64,000 bases of DNA from Colocasia esculenta (Eukaryota > Streptophyta > Magnoliopsida > Alismatales > Araceae). A program made the translations under genes and the position numbers. The notes under the pieces are model-generated. The model ran no database searches. It was not told the DNA's origin and saw only the letters and a program-made list of their open reading frames with translations. Location: assembly GCA_014218235.1 (NCBI GenBank), contig CM024763.1, forward strand, positions 86,166,244-86,230,243, read 5' to 3'. Numbering within the stretch: the stretch's first letter is position 1; every line of letters starts with the position of its first letter. Shown one piece after another: positions 23,184 through 34,242 of this stretch.

Positions 23184-24019
23184 CGCGACAGCAGACCCTG
23201 TCGCGACCTAGAACCGCGTCGCGACAGCGACCCTGTCGCGATCGGGAAGCACGTCGTGATGGCCTTATCATGACTGCCAACCGTGTCACGATAAGTTCGC
23301 GTCTGACCGGGCCGATGCCTCCTCTGATGTCGCAACGCGCCGAGCCGTCGCGACACCAGTAGGGAGGTAGACCAACGGGATCCTCAATCCCGGGCCGTCC
23401 ACAAACTATACAAACACACCACAAGGGGGAGGGGAGCATGAGGAAAGCAGTAAAGCTAACTATAAACCCCGAGGGGCTCCCAATCCACCCAGATCGGGAA
23501 GGGCACAAGAAATCCCTACCTTTCACGAAGAACCGAACCCATGAAGGGCCTTCACGACGCACGACCACCTTCTCCTCGCTCTACGACACTGTTCCCACAC
23601 TCCGCCACGAGCCGTAGGCCGCTCCACGCCCGGATCGCCGGAGGGGAGCCTCCCCATCGCCGGAGAAGATGGGAAAGGGAAGAAGAGGAGAGAGAGGGGG
23701 AAGGGGTAGCCGGCCAGCGTCTTAAGCTTCTGGCACCTAGAACGCGACGGCCCGCCGTGTCGCGTTATGAACCTTAACGTGACGGGTCAACGGACTGCGA
23801 TAAGAATGCGCATCCCAAGGGCGCCGTGACAACACGACATGCCGTACTGATGCACCTGCCACTCTGACAAGCATCAGACGACCGATAGGACAGAAAGCAG
23901 TCGCGACCCATTGACCGGTCGCGACACCAAGATGCGACGAAAACACCGGGTGCAACAACGATGCGATGCACACGCTCGTCGCGACACGGATGACTGTCGC
24001 GTCGGGCACCCCCGACGCG
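23184..24019 (-). promoter_or_regulatory. CGCG core pairs 18 bp apart in element C LTR
   Basis: Core pairs start at 23184/23202, 23743/23761, 23902/23920, 23962/23980 (first core TGCG) and 23998/24016, each exactly 18 bp apart. Other CGCG motifs in the block are spaced 11, 14 or 17 bp. They lie within the 5' 920 bp of the LTR on the minus strand. Confidence 0.7.
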
Positions 24020-25339
24020 ACACTAATGCGTCGCCCAGCATGGACGCTTTAGTGGCCAGTCATCCCAGACACTGGACGGAAAGTCGGGAAGCTGGGTCTT
24101 ACAATATACCCCCCTTAAAACAATTTCATCCTAGAAATTGGGGCAAGCCCAAAAGATCCTGAGGCACGAAACAAAACACAGGGAGCAAATGCAAGACCAA
24201 TGCGAATAAGCCACTAAGTCTCAACAATACTTCCTCGTGACGACCATCGCACAGCCAAGCACGCACGGGCACATGAAGCCGAAAAACCAACGGCTCACAC
24301 AACGGGCCCCAAACACACGGGAAGCACATAATCGAAAACCTAATGGCTCACAACATGCTCCAACACACCTGGAGCACCAAGCCGAGAAACCAACGGCTCA
24401 CTCCAGCCACATGTGGGGCGCCCAAACGGAACGACAATCTCACTGGTGTCGAGTGACGCCAAATCCAGCCTGAAGCTGAAGATGCCAGCCGAAACTATAC
24501 GGCTGCAGCCACCAACAGACCTCACTGTTGGGACCAACCGATCGGCAACCCAGTCTGTCACCAGTAAAACCCGACAGAGGACACAGTCACCGACAGCACA
24601 CTAGAATCGCCTGAGAACCGACCACAAGTCTCAGGGGAACGGCCTCACGTTGCTAGCATCAGCTAGCACCGGTCACCAGCCCAACCAAGATGCCACACGA
24701 GCGACAAGAACCAGAGCAACATCACGCTTGCGGAGGATCCGCAACACACGGAACGACGTCCACTGACACCACTAGGTCTCAACCAGACCTTCCTCACAGT
24801 CCAACAAGGACAGCAAACACACGCGGAGAAACCTCAACACGCGAAAACGACGTCCACTGTCACCACTAGGTCTCACTCAGACCTTCCTCGTGGTCCGACA
24901 GGGACACCAAATGCCTGCAGAGCCACAAAAACTGGGAGTTACACGCTCCACAATGTGGCACACCACGACGGAAACACGAAAGACGTTCGAGGTCAATCCA
25001 AATCCGGACACTTCACAACGTCGACAAACTACGTGGTCGAGTACTAGCAAGCCAATAGGCCTCACTGTCACTGAACAAATCGACAGGAGACTCCGCCATC
25101 GGCTTCCAGACTCACCAACACCACGCACACCTGAAGAACCAACGAGCATTGGCAGCACACTCGCCACGCGCACAAAGGGCTCAACGCGGGTACCAACGTG
25201 CCAACCACCACAAAAATGCGCAACCACACAGCAACCGAAACAACGCCCAGGCAGACTGTAATACAGACAGTCCAACCAGCAACAACGACAACTCATCTCT
25301 ACAGAGAGAGAGAGCAGTGACAACCAAAACAACACGAAG

Positions 25340-25945
25340 CAGCTTTGGGGAGAACCTCCACCAAAAGCGCCAAGAGCCGTCCTGGGAGAACCTCGCCAGA
25401 ATGCAGCCCAACCAAACGACACACTTCAAACCACAGGGGCAACACAATGGTGGCCCAAAACAAACACAGAGCACTCCTAGGAAGAACCTCCACCAGAAGT
25501 GACAATGGGCGATCCTGGGAAGAACCTTCACCAGAATGCACAACCCAATGACCAAACAACATAGACTATCAGAGAGAACACTGCAGCAAGCAGAACTGTA
25601 GAAGCAACGCAAGCAGGTCCTGGGAGAACCTCCACCATAACCACCAAGGCACCGCTCTGGGAAAACTCGCCAGAACACACCAGCCAAGCCAACAGCACAC
25701 CTTAGACTCTAAGGTAGCATGACAACAGCAGAAACTAGTGTGAAATAGTCCTAAGAGAAACCCTCACCAGGACAACAACAAACGGTTCTGGGAAAACCTC
25801 ACCAGAACACAGGGCAACCAAGCGATGCACCTCAGCCTAGAGGGCAACGCCACAGCAACCAGAAACGAGCACAACATAGTTCTGGGGAAACCTCACTTCC
25901 ACCAGAACCAACAAAGAAAGACTCCGGGAGCACCTCACCAGAGCT
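25340..25945. repeat. Degenerate interspersed repeat in element C interior
   Basis: About ten copies of a motif near CTGGGAGAACCTCNCCAGAA occur near 25346, 25381, 25469, 25514, 25619, 25655, 25750, 25787, 25880 and 25923. Spacing is irregular, 35-105 bp. The conserved core with diverged intervals could be an RNA packaging or protein-binding signal or an eroded tandem array. Confidence 0.7.
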
Positions 25946-26569
25946 TACAACCAGCCAGCACCAGGCCGACAACAACCACAGGCAAGTGTCGCAGCACTCA
26001 ACCAGTGATGCAACACGGCACACAAAACATCTGCTTAGCTCGAGCAACAATGCTGACTGAGTAGAGCACAGTGCACAACAGCGCACAAACAGGGACCACA
26101 CACAACCAACACAGCACACACCCCAACAATAGAGGGGCAGCCAACAAGGTAGAGACACCTTCCACCAGCTCCACAGGTAACAACCCTGCACCAGTGAAGG
26201 CCACACCACACACAGGCTCTCTCAGCCTTCGCGACGCACACACACTTAAATGCGCCGAAGACGACCAGGAGCACCACACTCGGACTTGCCTGCAAGCGTC
26301 CTCCACACAAGGAAGACCACTTCTAGTGAGTCCAGCGCCAACCGCGTCACTACGGCACGAACACGCCGAGCGACCACACTCGCCACGCACGCGGCACAAC
26401 AACAACTGCAACCTGTGGAACACGCACGAACCTTGCAGGGAAGCCGTACACCTGTAAAACATTTGAAAACACTAGCCTAACACTAGTCGGACGGTGTCAG
26501 CAGCGCACTAGTACCTTTCTTTGGGACAGCTATAGTTATTAATTCCTCACAAATCTCAATAGACTCCTC

Positions 26570-26581
26570 GCTCTGATACCA
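26570..26581 (-). promoter_or_regulatory. Primer binding site, tRNA-iMet (element C)
   Basis: GCTCTGATACCA on the plus strand is TGGTATCAGAGC on the minus strand, one base from the 5' LTR of C. It shows that C is minus-strand. Confidence 0.92.
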
Positions 26582-26582
26582 C

Positions 26583-29374
26583 TGTAATGACCCGACCTCC
26601 CGGACCCTCGCCAGGGGTCCCGAGGGTCGCGCTGCCACCCACGGATCCGAAGATCAGGAAGGGTTAGAAGAAATAGTCTAGTGAGATATGTACTGAATTT
26701 AAATAACTATGACAATATGTACAATATACAAAGGTCTGTACAACGTGTCCCAAGAAAAAGCACAGGTACAAGAAGAAAGGTTCAGTCCTTAAGGGGCATA
26801 CCCCGAGGACTTGCAAAGCACAACTCTCAGCTCACTCGGCTACAAGAGCTCACAACGCTCGCTCTCACTACTACTGATAACACACGGTGCCACAGCCGCC
26901 TCTGCAATCCATCCGACACCGAGCTCCCGCGACGAAGAGCCCCTAGCTGAAGGAAGTAGGGGGGTGAGCCTCGCGAACAAGGCCCAGTAGGGATTACCAG
27001 TCCCTCACCGGCCAGAGCAACAGGAACTCCGAAAATTGGAAAACTACAATAGAAAGCTGTAAAGCGAGTAACACCTACAACATGATACTACTAAGCAGCG
27101 GAAGAGAACAGCGCAACGCCACGACCACCAACCGAGGTCGGGCCACACACACGACTCCCGCAGAAACCAATGCAGTCGGGCACACAGCAGAAGCAACCCT
27201 CGGCACACTCGTCGAGACCACACAACAACCATGTGAGAACGACGTCTCACCGCAAGCACGGCCACCTCAGACGTCCACAGGGTCGAGGGCCCACAAGCAG
27301 AACCACCTCGAACCCTGGACACACCACTAGGTTAGGAAACCACACTCGCTGGTGCCACCACGGACTGACACCCAAGAATGGGACTATGGAACTGAGAGAA
27401 CACCGAGCGGAAACCACCAGAAGCACAGGTCTGCACAAGGACAGACCAACGACGCCCACAAAAACTAGGCACAGCCAGGCTATAACCGCCGTGCAAGCTA
27501 GGGCAATGGATAACACTTGGAAATGTCGTGAGGAAACACCGTCACAACAACAACAACCAAGCCACCGCTACTAGTAGCCAAGAGGGGGACCCACAGTCCG
27601 CACGCTCTGCTCGCTAGCCTAGCTCTTGCCTCCACCCCCGCGCAAGGGTGAGACAGAGCCACCACAGAAACACACAACACACGCAACACCGCAGCCTGGC
27701 CAAGCTGCGGTCTCTCGCTTGACACCACTACGTGGCTCCGGAACCAACGCAGAGAGAGGCAGTGAGACAAGGGACTGACTAGCTTGCACCGGGTAGAACT
27801 CCGGCCGTCCTCGGTATCCCAGGCCTAGTCAAGAGAGCTCTACAAACGACTCAGCGCCGCTATCCAAACCACCGTTTTACCCTCAGCTCTAGAGTCCGCT
27901 CACATTGGCTGCCAACTCGAGCACGCTCGTAGCCCGGATCCACCCTTAACAGGCTCATGAGGACGGGGGTCCCAGGTAACGGTAACAACCTCTCAGATCG
28001 GGGACAATCCCTCAAGTGCCAAGCACCGGGCGAACAGGCGAGGCAGCACAACAGAACCACGCCGAATCGCTGGCTTGTAGCACACGACAAGCCCAGCGAG
28101 CACGAGGCACACACAGACCCCCAGGAGGGCCGTCGGCCAACCAAACATGCACGGAAAAGCCAGAACCTTAGAACACTACCAGCAACACGGAAACTCGTCG
28201 CTCTGTTAATAATCGATTGACTACCGGTCAATCGATTATTACACAGATGCGACCCTCCTGGCACCACTGCCAGGACACAGTCACGAAGGTGTCACCTTCG
28301 GTCACTGAATGCAGGGAGGCAACCAATTGTGTTCCCTACTAGAAGGTCCTAAGGGCAAAGCCTTCCCCGGAGCACACGCCGAGACACAACCGAGCCCACG
28401 GAAACACCCGAGGTGACACAGACATTGTCGCGACCCCCAAGGCCGTCACGACACCATCGCGATGGGGGAGGGCACTGCGACAGCCTTATTGCGATGGGGC
28501 AAGGCGTCGCGACAGCGACCCTGTCACGATTGGGAAGCACGTCGCGACGGCCTTATCGCGACTACCAACCGCGTCGCGATAAGGTCGCGACCGACCGGGC
28601 CGATGCCTCCTCTGATGTCACAATGCGCCGAGCCGTCGCGACACTAGCAGGGAGGCAGACCAACGGGATCCTCAATCTCGGGCCGCCCACAAACCATACA
28701 AACACACCACAAGGGGGAGGGGAGCATGGGGAAAGCAGTAAAGCTAACTATAAACCCCGAGGGGCTCCCAATCAATCCGGATCGGGAAGGGCACAAGAAA
28801 TCCCTACCTTTCACGAAGAACCGAACCCACGAAGGACCTTCACGATGCACGGCGACCTCCTCCTCGCTCCACGACACCATTCCCACGCTCCGCCACGAAC
28901 CGCCGGCCGCTCCATGCCCGGATCGCCAGAGGGGAGCCTCCCCATCACCGAAGAAGAGGGGAAGGGGAAGAAGAGGAGAGAGAGGGGGAAGGGGTAGCCG
29001 GCCAGCGCCTTAAGCCCACGGCCCGCCCCGTCGCGTTACGAACCTTAACACGACGGGTCAACGGACTGCGACAAGAATGCGCACCCCAAGGGCATCGCGA
29101 CAATGCGACAGGCCGTACTGACGCACCTGCCACTCTAACAGGCGTCAGACGACCGACAGGACAGAAAGCAGTCGTGACCCGTTGACTGGTCGCGACACCA
29201 AGACGCGACGGAGATACTGGGTGCGACAACGATGCGACGCACACACTCGTCGCGACACGGATGACTGTCGTGTTGGGCACCCCCGACGCGACACTAACGG
29301 GTCGCCCAGCCTGGACGCATTAGTGGCCAGTCATCCTAGACACCGGATGGAAAGCCGGGAAGCCGAGTCTTACA
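26583..29374 (-). repeat. 5' LTR of element C
   Basis: It is 2792 bp and co-linear with 21269-24103, with scattered substitutions. It keeps the palindrome (28207-28241) and the CGCG blocks (about 28420-28640 and 29030-29300). Confidence 0.9.
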
Positions 29375-29445
29375 CTCACTGTGACGGCGTTCTTTATACC
29401 GACGTGGATTGGTATAATCATACCGTTATAAGGAGGGTCGTTACA
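29375..29445 (+). repeat. 3' LTR of element A, terminal part after element C
   Basis: It begins with the repeated target site CTCAC and continues the A LTR (TGTGACGGCGTTCTTTATACC) to GGGTCGTTACA. It is followed by AATAT, the second target-site copy of element A. Confidence 0.92.
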
Positions 29446-30091
29446 AATATTCCTTAAGTTTCTTACCCTCACTCAAAGGAGTTGCAACCACAAGCTGTGT
29501 AGGTAATGTAACTGATTTTACTTCCAAAGATTTAGAAAACTCATAACTAATAAAAGAATGCGTAACTCCTGAATCAAACAATACATATGTAGATTTTGAG
29601 TTTACAAGTATTGTACCTTCTATCAGTTCGCCTTCTTGCGAAGATTCAGGTTCTACATCCTGAATGGCTTGCAATCTTCCCTTCTTCACTCGGAGGTTCT
29701 GATTTGTTGGTGCATTCTTAGCCATCGGACAATCCAGAATTCAGTGTTGAGTACTCCCACAGCGGAGACAGGCACCCAACTTACACCAACAGTTCTCAGC
29801 CTTATGCCCACTGAGATGGCAATGTTTACAAACATCTTTACCTCCAACTGGAGCTTTTCCTACCTTTTTAATAGTTTGCTGAACCTTCGGGGCATTCCCC
29901 GACTCATACTTCCTCTTGCGATCCGAAGATTCTTCTCCAGACCTTCCTCTAATCTTATCCACGGTGTCATTTGCAGCTTCTAATGCCAAAGCTCTTTTAA
30001 CCATTTCTGAATATGTAGTGATCAAATGAGGGGTTAGCTGCATAATGAAGTTGGGACGCTGTCCGTTCATAAACCTCTTGGCCCTGAGTTT
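29446..30091 (-). pseudogene. Element B gag C-terminus and protease
   Basis: On the minus strand the frame carries gag sequence (RFMNGQRPNFIMQL), a CX2CX4HX4C knuckle (CKHCHLSGHKAENC), a second cysteine pair (CLRCGSTQH) and the protease active site (DSGVTHSFIS). A single in-frame TGA at 29741-29743 divides the last two parts. Upstream gag is at 46357-46853 beyond element S; the downstream frame is at 10501-9477 beyond element A. Confidence 0.88.
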
Positions 30092-31768
30092 TGTAGGATC
30101 GAAAAAGGGATGGACAAGATCTAGAGGGGGGGGGGGGGGGTTGAATAGATCTAGGCCAACTATTGCGGAAGCTTAGCCAATTTAAAAACAATGCTTAGAA
30201 TCTGAGGCAATTTGAAAGAGCAATTTAGATCTGATGAGTGATTGTGTGAATTAGATGATTGAAGTGTGGAATCAAGTTGATTAAAGGTGAATTCAAAAAA
30301 CCCTATGCATACATCTAGCACAATGTGAATTTAAGTCACACATAAACCACTGCACAGAGATTTTTTAGGTGGTTTGGAAATCACACCATGTGATTCCTAC
30401 ATCCACCCCTCACACTGTGAGGATCCACTAAACAACCTGGGTACACCACACACTGGAGCCTGACAACTCCAAACACTGAGTTCTACAACTCACACAACCT
30501 CTAGAGCAAGACTACTCTAGAACCTGAGCAAGATTGCTCAACCAACAACTGAGTGCAATGACTCAAACACTGAGTACAATGACTCAACCACTGAGCACAC
30601 AGGCTCACAAACAACTTGCTAGAACAAAAACACAAGATCCAGATCCTCTAGCAATGATCTGGTCTATCAAGAGTTCATTCAAGAGGCTGGTGCAACAACT
30701 TATGCACAATCTCAGAATGACTCAGAAGACACAAGGGAATTGAGGAATATTATGAAAGATCCTTATTCTTCAAGTATACTCCGTTGTAGATGCCGAATTG
30801 TGAAGAGGCTTGATTCCCTGAAGTCCCTGGCCGATGCTCTGCACTTTGTGCTTTAGGATCTTCCTCGAAATCTTCACAATTGTTTGCTTCTACTTGATCT
30901 GCACCCTTGGAAGTTGATCATACTGCTTCATCTTGGATCAATCTTCACTTCTTGTGCTTGGAGATGTGGGAATCGGGTTGGAGAAGCACAAGGGGAGCAA
31001 GAACAGGGAGGAGAGCTCTCTCTTCTGCCAAAAAGATTTCTGGAAGGCTCTTGGAGGCTCTCTTGTGGTTGGATGGCCAATTAGGAGAGTATTTATAGTC
31101 CAAAGTGTCCAAAAGTACCCTTGGGGGTCGTGGGCACATGATCCAAGGCCGATCCACCAAATCCCTAGAGTGCCACATTCCAGAAGAGACTTTAAGTCAC
31201 AAAGTTTCCAGAGTGTGTCGACCTGCCCATGGGGTGTGTCGACACACTATCACAGACTGGCAAAACAGCTTCTCTGGGAAGGGTCTCTAGTGTCGACACT
31301 ACATCATCTAGTGTCGACACACTGTAGACAATCCTCAAAACAGGCCTTCTGGGAAAGCCCTCCAGTGTCGACACTACTGCATGTGGTGTCGACCTACAAT
31401 ATAGGCCTGTTGATAGGGTTTTCTGGGAGCTGCCTCTAGTGTCGACCTGACTTGGTCTAGTGTCGACACTACTTCACCATTTCTACAACATTCTGCCTTT
31501 GCTTTGAAGCATTGTGTCGACACCAGTAGGAGGTATGTCGACACTACCTTTGCAAGAAATGTTTGTCCCTGAGAAATAAACACATAAATCATTAGTCCAA
31601 TGTATTATCATGAATATAAATGATAAATGTGTTTGGAAACATACTTTTTGAATATTGTTATTTCATGTGTGATGTATTTCACATGTTCCAATTATTGTGC
31701 ATCAAAATCACAACTTGTCATCATCAAAATATGAGGGGAAATGAATTATATTCACACTCAACCCAACA
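30092..31768 (-). repeat. 3' LTR of element S
   Basis: Plus-strand ends are TGTAGGATCG and CCCAACA. It contains a run of 15 G at 30126-30140 (7 in the other LTR), a minus-strand TATA-like CTATAAAT at 31091-31098, and five paired GTGTCGAC motifs at 31215-31542 upstream of that TATA. The small ORFs rich in Val-Ser-Thr-Leu come from the repeated motif. Confidence 0.93.
31215..31542 (-). promoter_or_regulatory. Five GTGTCGAC pairs, 21 bp apart, 75-bp period
   Basis: Motif starts are 31215/31236, 31290/31311, 31365/31386, 31439/31460 and 31514/31535. Within each pair the distance is exactly 21 bp, and pairs recur every 74-75 bp. Most flanking bases have diverged, though TTCTGGGAA-like sequence precedes several pairs. 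The array lies 115-450 bp upstream of the TATA-like box on the minus strand. The same array starts at 45803 in the other LTR. Confidence 0.9.
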
Positions 31769-31786
31769 ATCTCCCCCTTTTTGATG
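31769..31786 (-). promoter_or_regulatory. Polypurine tract of element S
   Basis: Minus strand CATCAAAAAGGGGGAGAT directly precedes the 3' LTR. It is the expected plus-strand primer. Confidence 0.88.
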
Positions 31787-32239
31787 ATGACAACATTAAA
31801 CTCATATGAAAACTTGAAGTTTCGATGAAATGTGATTTTAAGCTTTTTGTTTATTCAACACTCAATTTGAAAAACACTGATTGACAATGAGCTATGTTTC
31901 AATTCTTTTTATTCACAATTGTCAAAAACCATTGAACATATTTTAGTAACATTTGAAATTTTGCACACATAAGAAGCACAATGTTACCAATAATGTACTC
32001 TTGTCACAAATGGCCAAGCAGCTTGACAATCATCCATTCATTCACATTCATTGACATTCATTCAAAAATTTCAATCACATTCAAGACAAAAGTGTTTCTT
32101 TTCATTTCAGCCAAACAAGTGTCACTTTTCATTTACAAAGATGTGTTCATTACAATCTTTCAAAACCAGAAACATTCTAAAAGACTTTCTTTCTTTCTTG
32201 CTATCTTCTCCCCCTTTGACATCATCAAAAGAAAGTACA

Positions 32240-33115
32240 TTAGGCAGGAGGAGGAGGAGGAATGGGAAGGAGAATGGATTCTATTGACTTAAGTCTTGAC
32301 TCCATGGCATGAAGGTTGGAGTTGAGCTGCTTCTGCATGGTTGAAAGCCGTGTATGAACAATCTCTTCTAGCCTTTGACTATTGTCAGACATAGTGTACT
32401 CAATGGCAGACAAGTCAACTGAAGATGGCTGAACACTAGAAGAGGAACTACCAGGTCCATGCTTGTTGATGTTCTTTAGCTCCTTCTTGAGGGCAGACAT
32501 CTCACTATCAATGTGAGCAGATAGATTTTTCATGCTTTCTAAATCATCTACTAGATGAGCAAAAGACAGCCTTGTCTTGGAAATCTGATTAACTGCTTCT
32601 TGGCTGTTGAACAAGGATGTCTGGGAATTTGCCAAAATTCCCTCAAGAACTTTTTCCAAAGTCGCTTGATGCTCCTTCAGCTCAATGGATGCATCAGCCA
32701 AGGTTCCAATCAGTCTATTGAACCTTTGGGTGGCATGGTCTGATGCTTCTTTCTGCTTTATGAACTGAGCATTCACGGTATTCTCTAACCTTTGTACCTT
32801 CAAGTCAAAACTCTCTGACATTTGCTGGATGGAAGTAGTGAAGGCATCAAACTTGTCATTCAGAAATGAATAAAGCTCTGGTGGAACAAAAGGTCCACCA
32901 AAGGCAGAAGAGGTTTGAGCTGGAGCTTGAGCTTGTGAAAAATCCATTGAATGATGAATAGGTGAAGAGGTTTGAAATGAAGGAGTGAGAGGTGCATCCT
33001 GAGGTAATTGGCTGTCATTTCCAACTGGAGGCTGATCCTCAGGAGCAAGAGGCTGGTCCTCATGAATTTGAGGCTGGTCCTCATGAACTGGAGGCTGGTC
33101 CTCATGAACTGGAGG
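32240..33115 (-). pseudogene. Element S extra ORF, C-terminal coiled-coil part
   Basis: The 235-codon ORF from ATG 32947 (MDFSQAQAPAQTSS) is in the same frame as the ORF ending at 33116, with no other stop between. It encodes about four copies of a QPPVHED-like unit, a Pro/Gln linker and then a long heptad-type region (FDAFTTSIQQMSESFDLKVQ and beyond) that looks like a coiled coil, ending in a proline tail. It may have been one protein with the upstream ORF. Function is unknown. Confidence 0.65.
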
Positions 33116-34198
33116 CTAGTCCTTAGGTGCTACTGGTGCCTCAACAACTGGCCCTCTTCTTACTTGGTCACCCTCAAGCCTGAATCCCATGAATTTTTGT
33201 AAATGCTTGAAGCAATATATGTTAGACTTGGGGATTGACTGAGACTTCTCATTTTCAAGAGACACACCAAAGTGCTCAAAAACGGGTGTGAGATGAGCTG
33301 CATATGGAAGAGATCTATGGAGATCTTTCCTAGTGGTCTCAGAGATTATCTGGTACATAATCACATGGATGTTTATCTTGATGGTCTTCTTCATGCAATA
33401 AATCACAAATCTCTGAATGTCCGTGAGTTGATCCCTGCCACCACCCTGGGGTGTGATGATGGTGGTGAGGATGTGGTGAATAATTCTCAACACTGGTGGA
33501 AAGGTGTTTGTGTTGAACTTTGTGACATGGGTTTGTCTAGGGTCAGACTCATCAGATGGAAGACCAGTCAAAATAGAGTAGGCTTCATGGAGATCAAATT
33601 CGAAATTATGATAATCTGTGCCTTCAGCAGGAGCTTTGAATAGAGTTGCAGCCAATGCAATGGGCATGTCTATCTCAACACCTTTAACCTCAGACTTATA
33701 CCCCTCATCAGTGCATTCCAAATTCAAATAGAACTCTTGGACAAGTCTGGGGTAAATTGTTCTAAACTGTGATATGAAAGGCAGCCAAGACTGAAAATTG
33801 AAGAATTCTAGAATTTTTGGAAAAGTAGCAACCAACTCATTATCTGCCAAGTCTACAGCCCTAGGTTTCAGGATAGTTTTCCCTTCACTGACTGACTTGG
33901 AAGGGGTAGCCTCAGAAGGCTGGGAAGACCCAGAAGATGAAGAGGACGATTCTGCAGAAGCTGCAGGAGAAGAAACCAAAATTCTCCGTTTAGGGTTTGC
34001 AGACCCCCTGCCTCTAACGGAAGAGGGTGCCCTACCTCTTTTGGATGGAGTGGGAGATGCAGATGAAGGCCCTGGCTGCTCAGCAGGGTCAAACCGACGT
34101 TTGCTTCTCCTCTCGATTGGCGGTTGTGCTTCCACAGAGATGGGCCTGGCGGTTGCCCTGGACCTTGCTCCACGGCGAGGGACGTGCTTGGGGGCCAT
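33116..34198 (-). pseudogene. Element S extra ORF, N-terminal putative plant transposon protein domain
   Basis: The 360-codon ORF sits between pol and the 3' LTR, where some Sireviruses carry an env-like ORF. The first about 110 residues are basic and Ser/Pro-rich (MAPKHVPRRGARSRATARP; PSKRGR). The rest resembles the putative plant transposon protein domain found in many plant retroelements (LPFISQFRTIYPRLVQEFY; IDMPIALAATLF). No signal peptide or membrane segment is evident, so an envelope role is not supported. It ends at TAG 33116-33118 inside a repeat. A solo LTR lies 44 bp upstream of its start. Family assignment is from memory of the pattern. Confidence 0.6.
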
Positions 34199-34242
34199 GG
34201 AAGCAAGAGGGAGTGGAAGAGCAGAGGATGGAGAAGAAGGAA

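Larger units (their letters stand above)
21269..24103 (-). repeat. 3' LTR of element C
   Basis: It runs from TGTAACGACCCGACC to GGGTCTTACA on the plus strand, 2835 bp. CGCG-rich blocks occupy about 23100-23350 and 23740-24020, and a perfect 15-bp-arm palindrome lies at 22889-22923. Many ORFs of 60-208 codons here come from GC-rich sequence and show no known domain. Confidence 0.9.
24104..26582 (-). other. Internal non-coding region of element C
   Basis: The purine tract reads on the minus strand as TTTTAAGGGGGGTATAT (24104-24120), beside the 3' LTR. The interior is Ala/Cys-rich in all frames and lacks zinc knuckle, protease, RT or integrase motifs. Similar blocks of about 100 bp repeat near 24205, 24757 and 24857 (CACCACTAGGTCTCA followed by CAGACCTTCCTC in the last two). 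A second repeat family occupies 25340-25945. A TR-GAG or other transposon role cannot be shown. Confidence 0.6.
21269..29374 (-). mobile_element. Non-coding LTR element C nested in the 3' LTR of A
   Basis: Two LTRs of about 2.8 kb in the same orientation, a 5-bp duplication CTCAC (21264-21268 and 29375-29379), a primer site on the minus strand beside the right LTR and a purine tract beside the left LTR define a complete minus-strand element. The internal 2.5 kb holds no gag or pol motif, so it is a large non-autonomous LTR element. LTR ends (minus strand TGTAAGACYC and GGTCGTTACA) resemble chromovirus LTRs. Confidence 0.92.
10502..29445 (+). mobile_element. Ty3/gypsy chromovirus A (Tekay/Del-like)
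   Basis: Two LTRs start TGTAAGGCCCT and end GGGTCGTTACA, flanked by the 5-bp duplication AATAT (10497-10501 and 29446-29450). Between them are an iMet primer site, gag, protease, RT, RNase H, integrase, a C-terminal chromodomain-like region and a purine tract. Long LTRs and the chromodomain point to the Tekay/Del lineage. The 3' LTR was later split by element C. Without C the element is about 10.8 kb. By eye the LTRs differ by several percent. Confidence 0.92.

Noticed and set aside
21777..23568. Long minus- and plus-strand ORFs of 89-208 codons in the left LTR of C
   Set aside because: They lie in a non-coding LTR, overlap on both strands, and recur broken in the other LTR. GC-rich sequence with few stops explains them.
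24877..26462. Cys/Trp-rich minus-strand ORFs in the interior of C
   Set aside because: Compositional: the repeated CCA/CAC-rich plus strand gives Cys, Trp and Val in reverse frames. No domain and no consistent frame.
33116..34198. Envelope protein in element S
   Set aside because: Position fits, but no signal peptide, membrane span or cleavage site is visible; the domain looks like a plant transposon protein.
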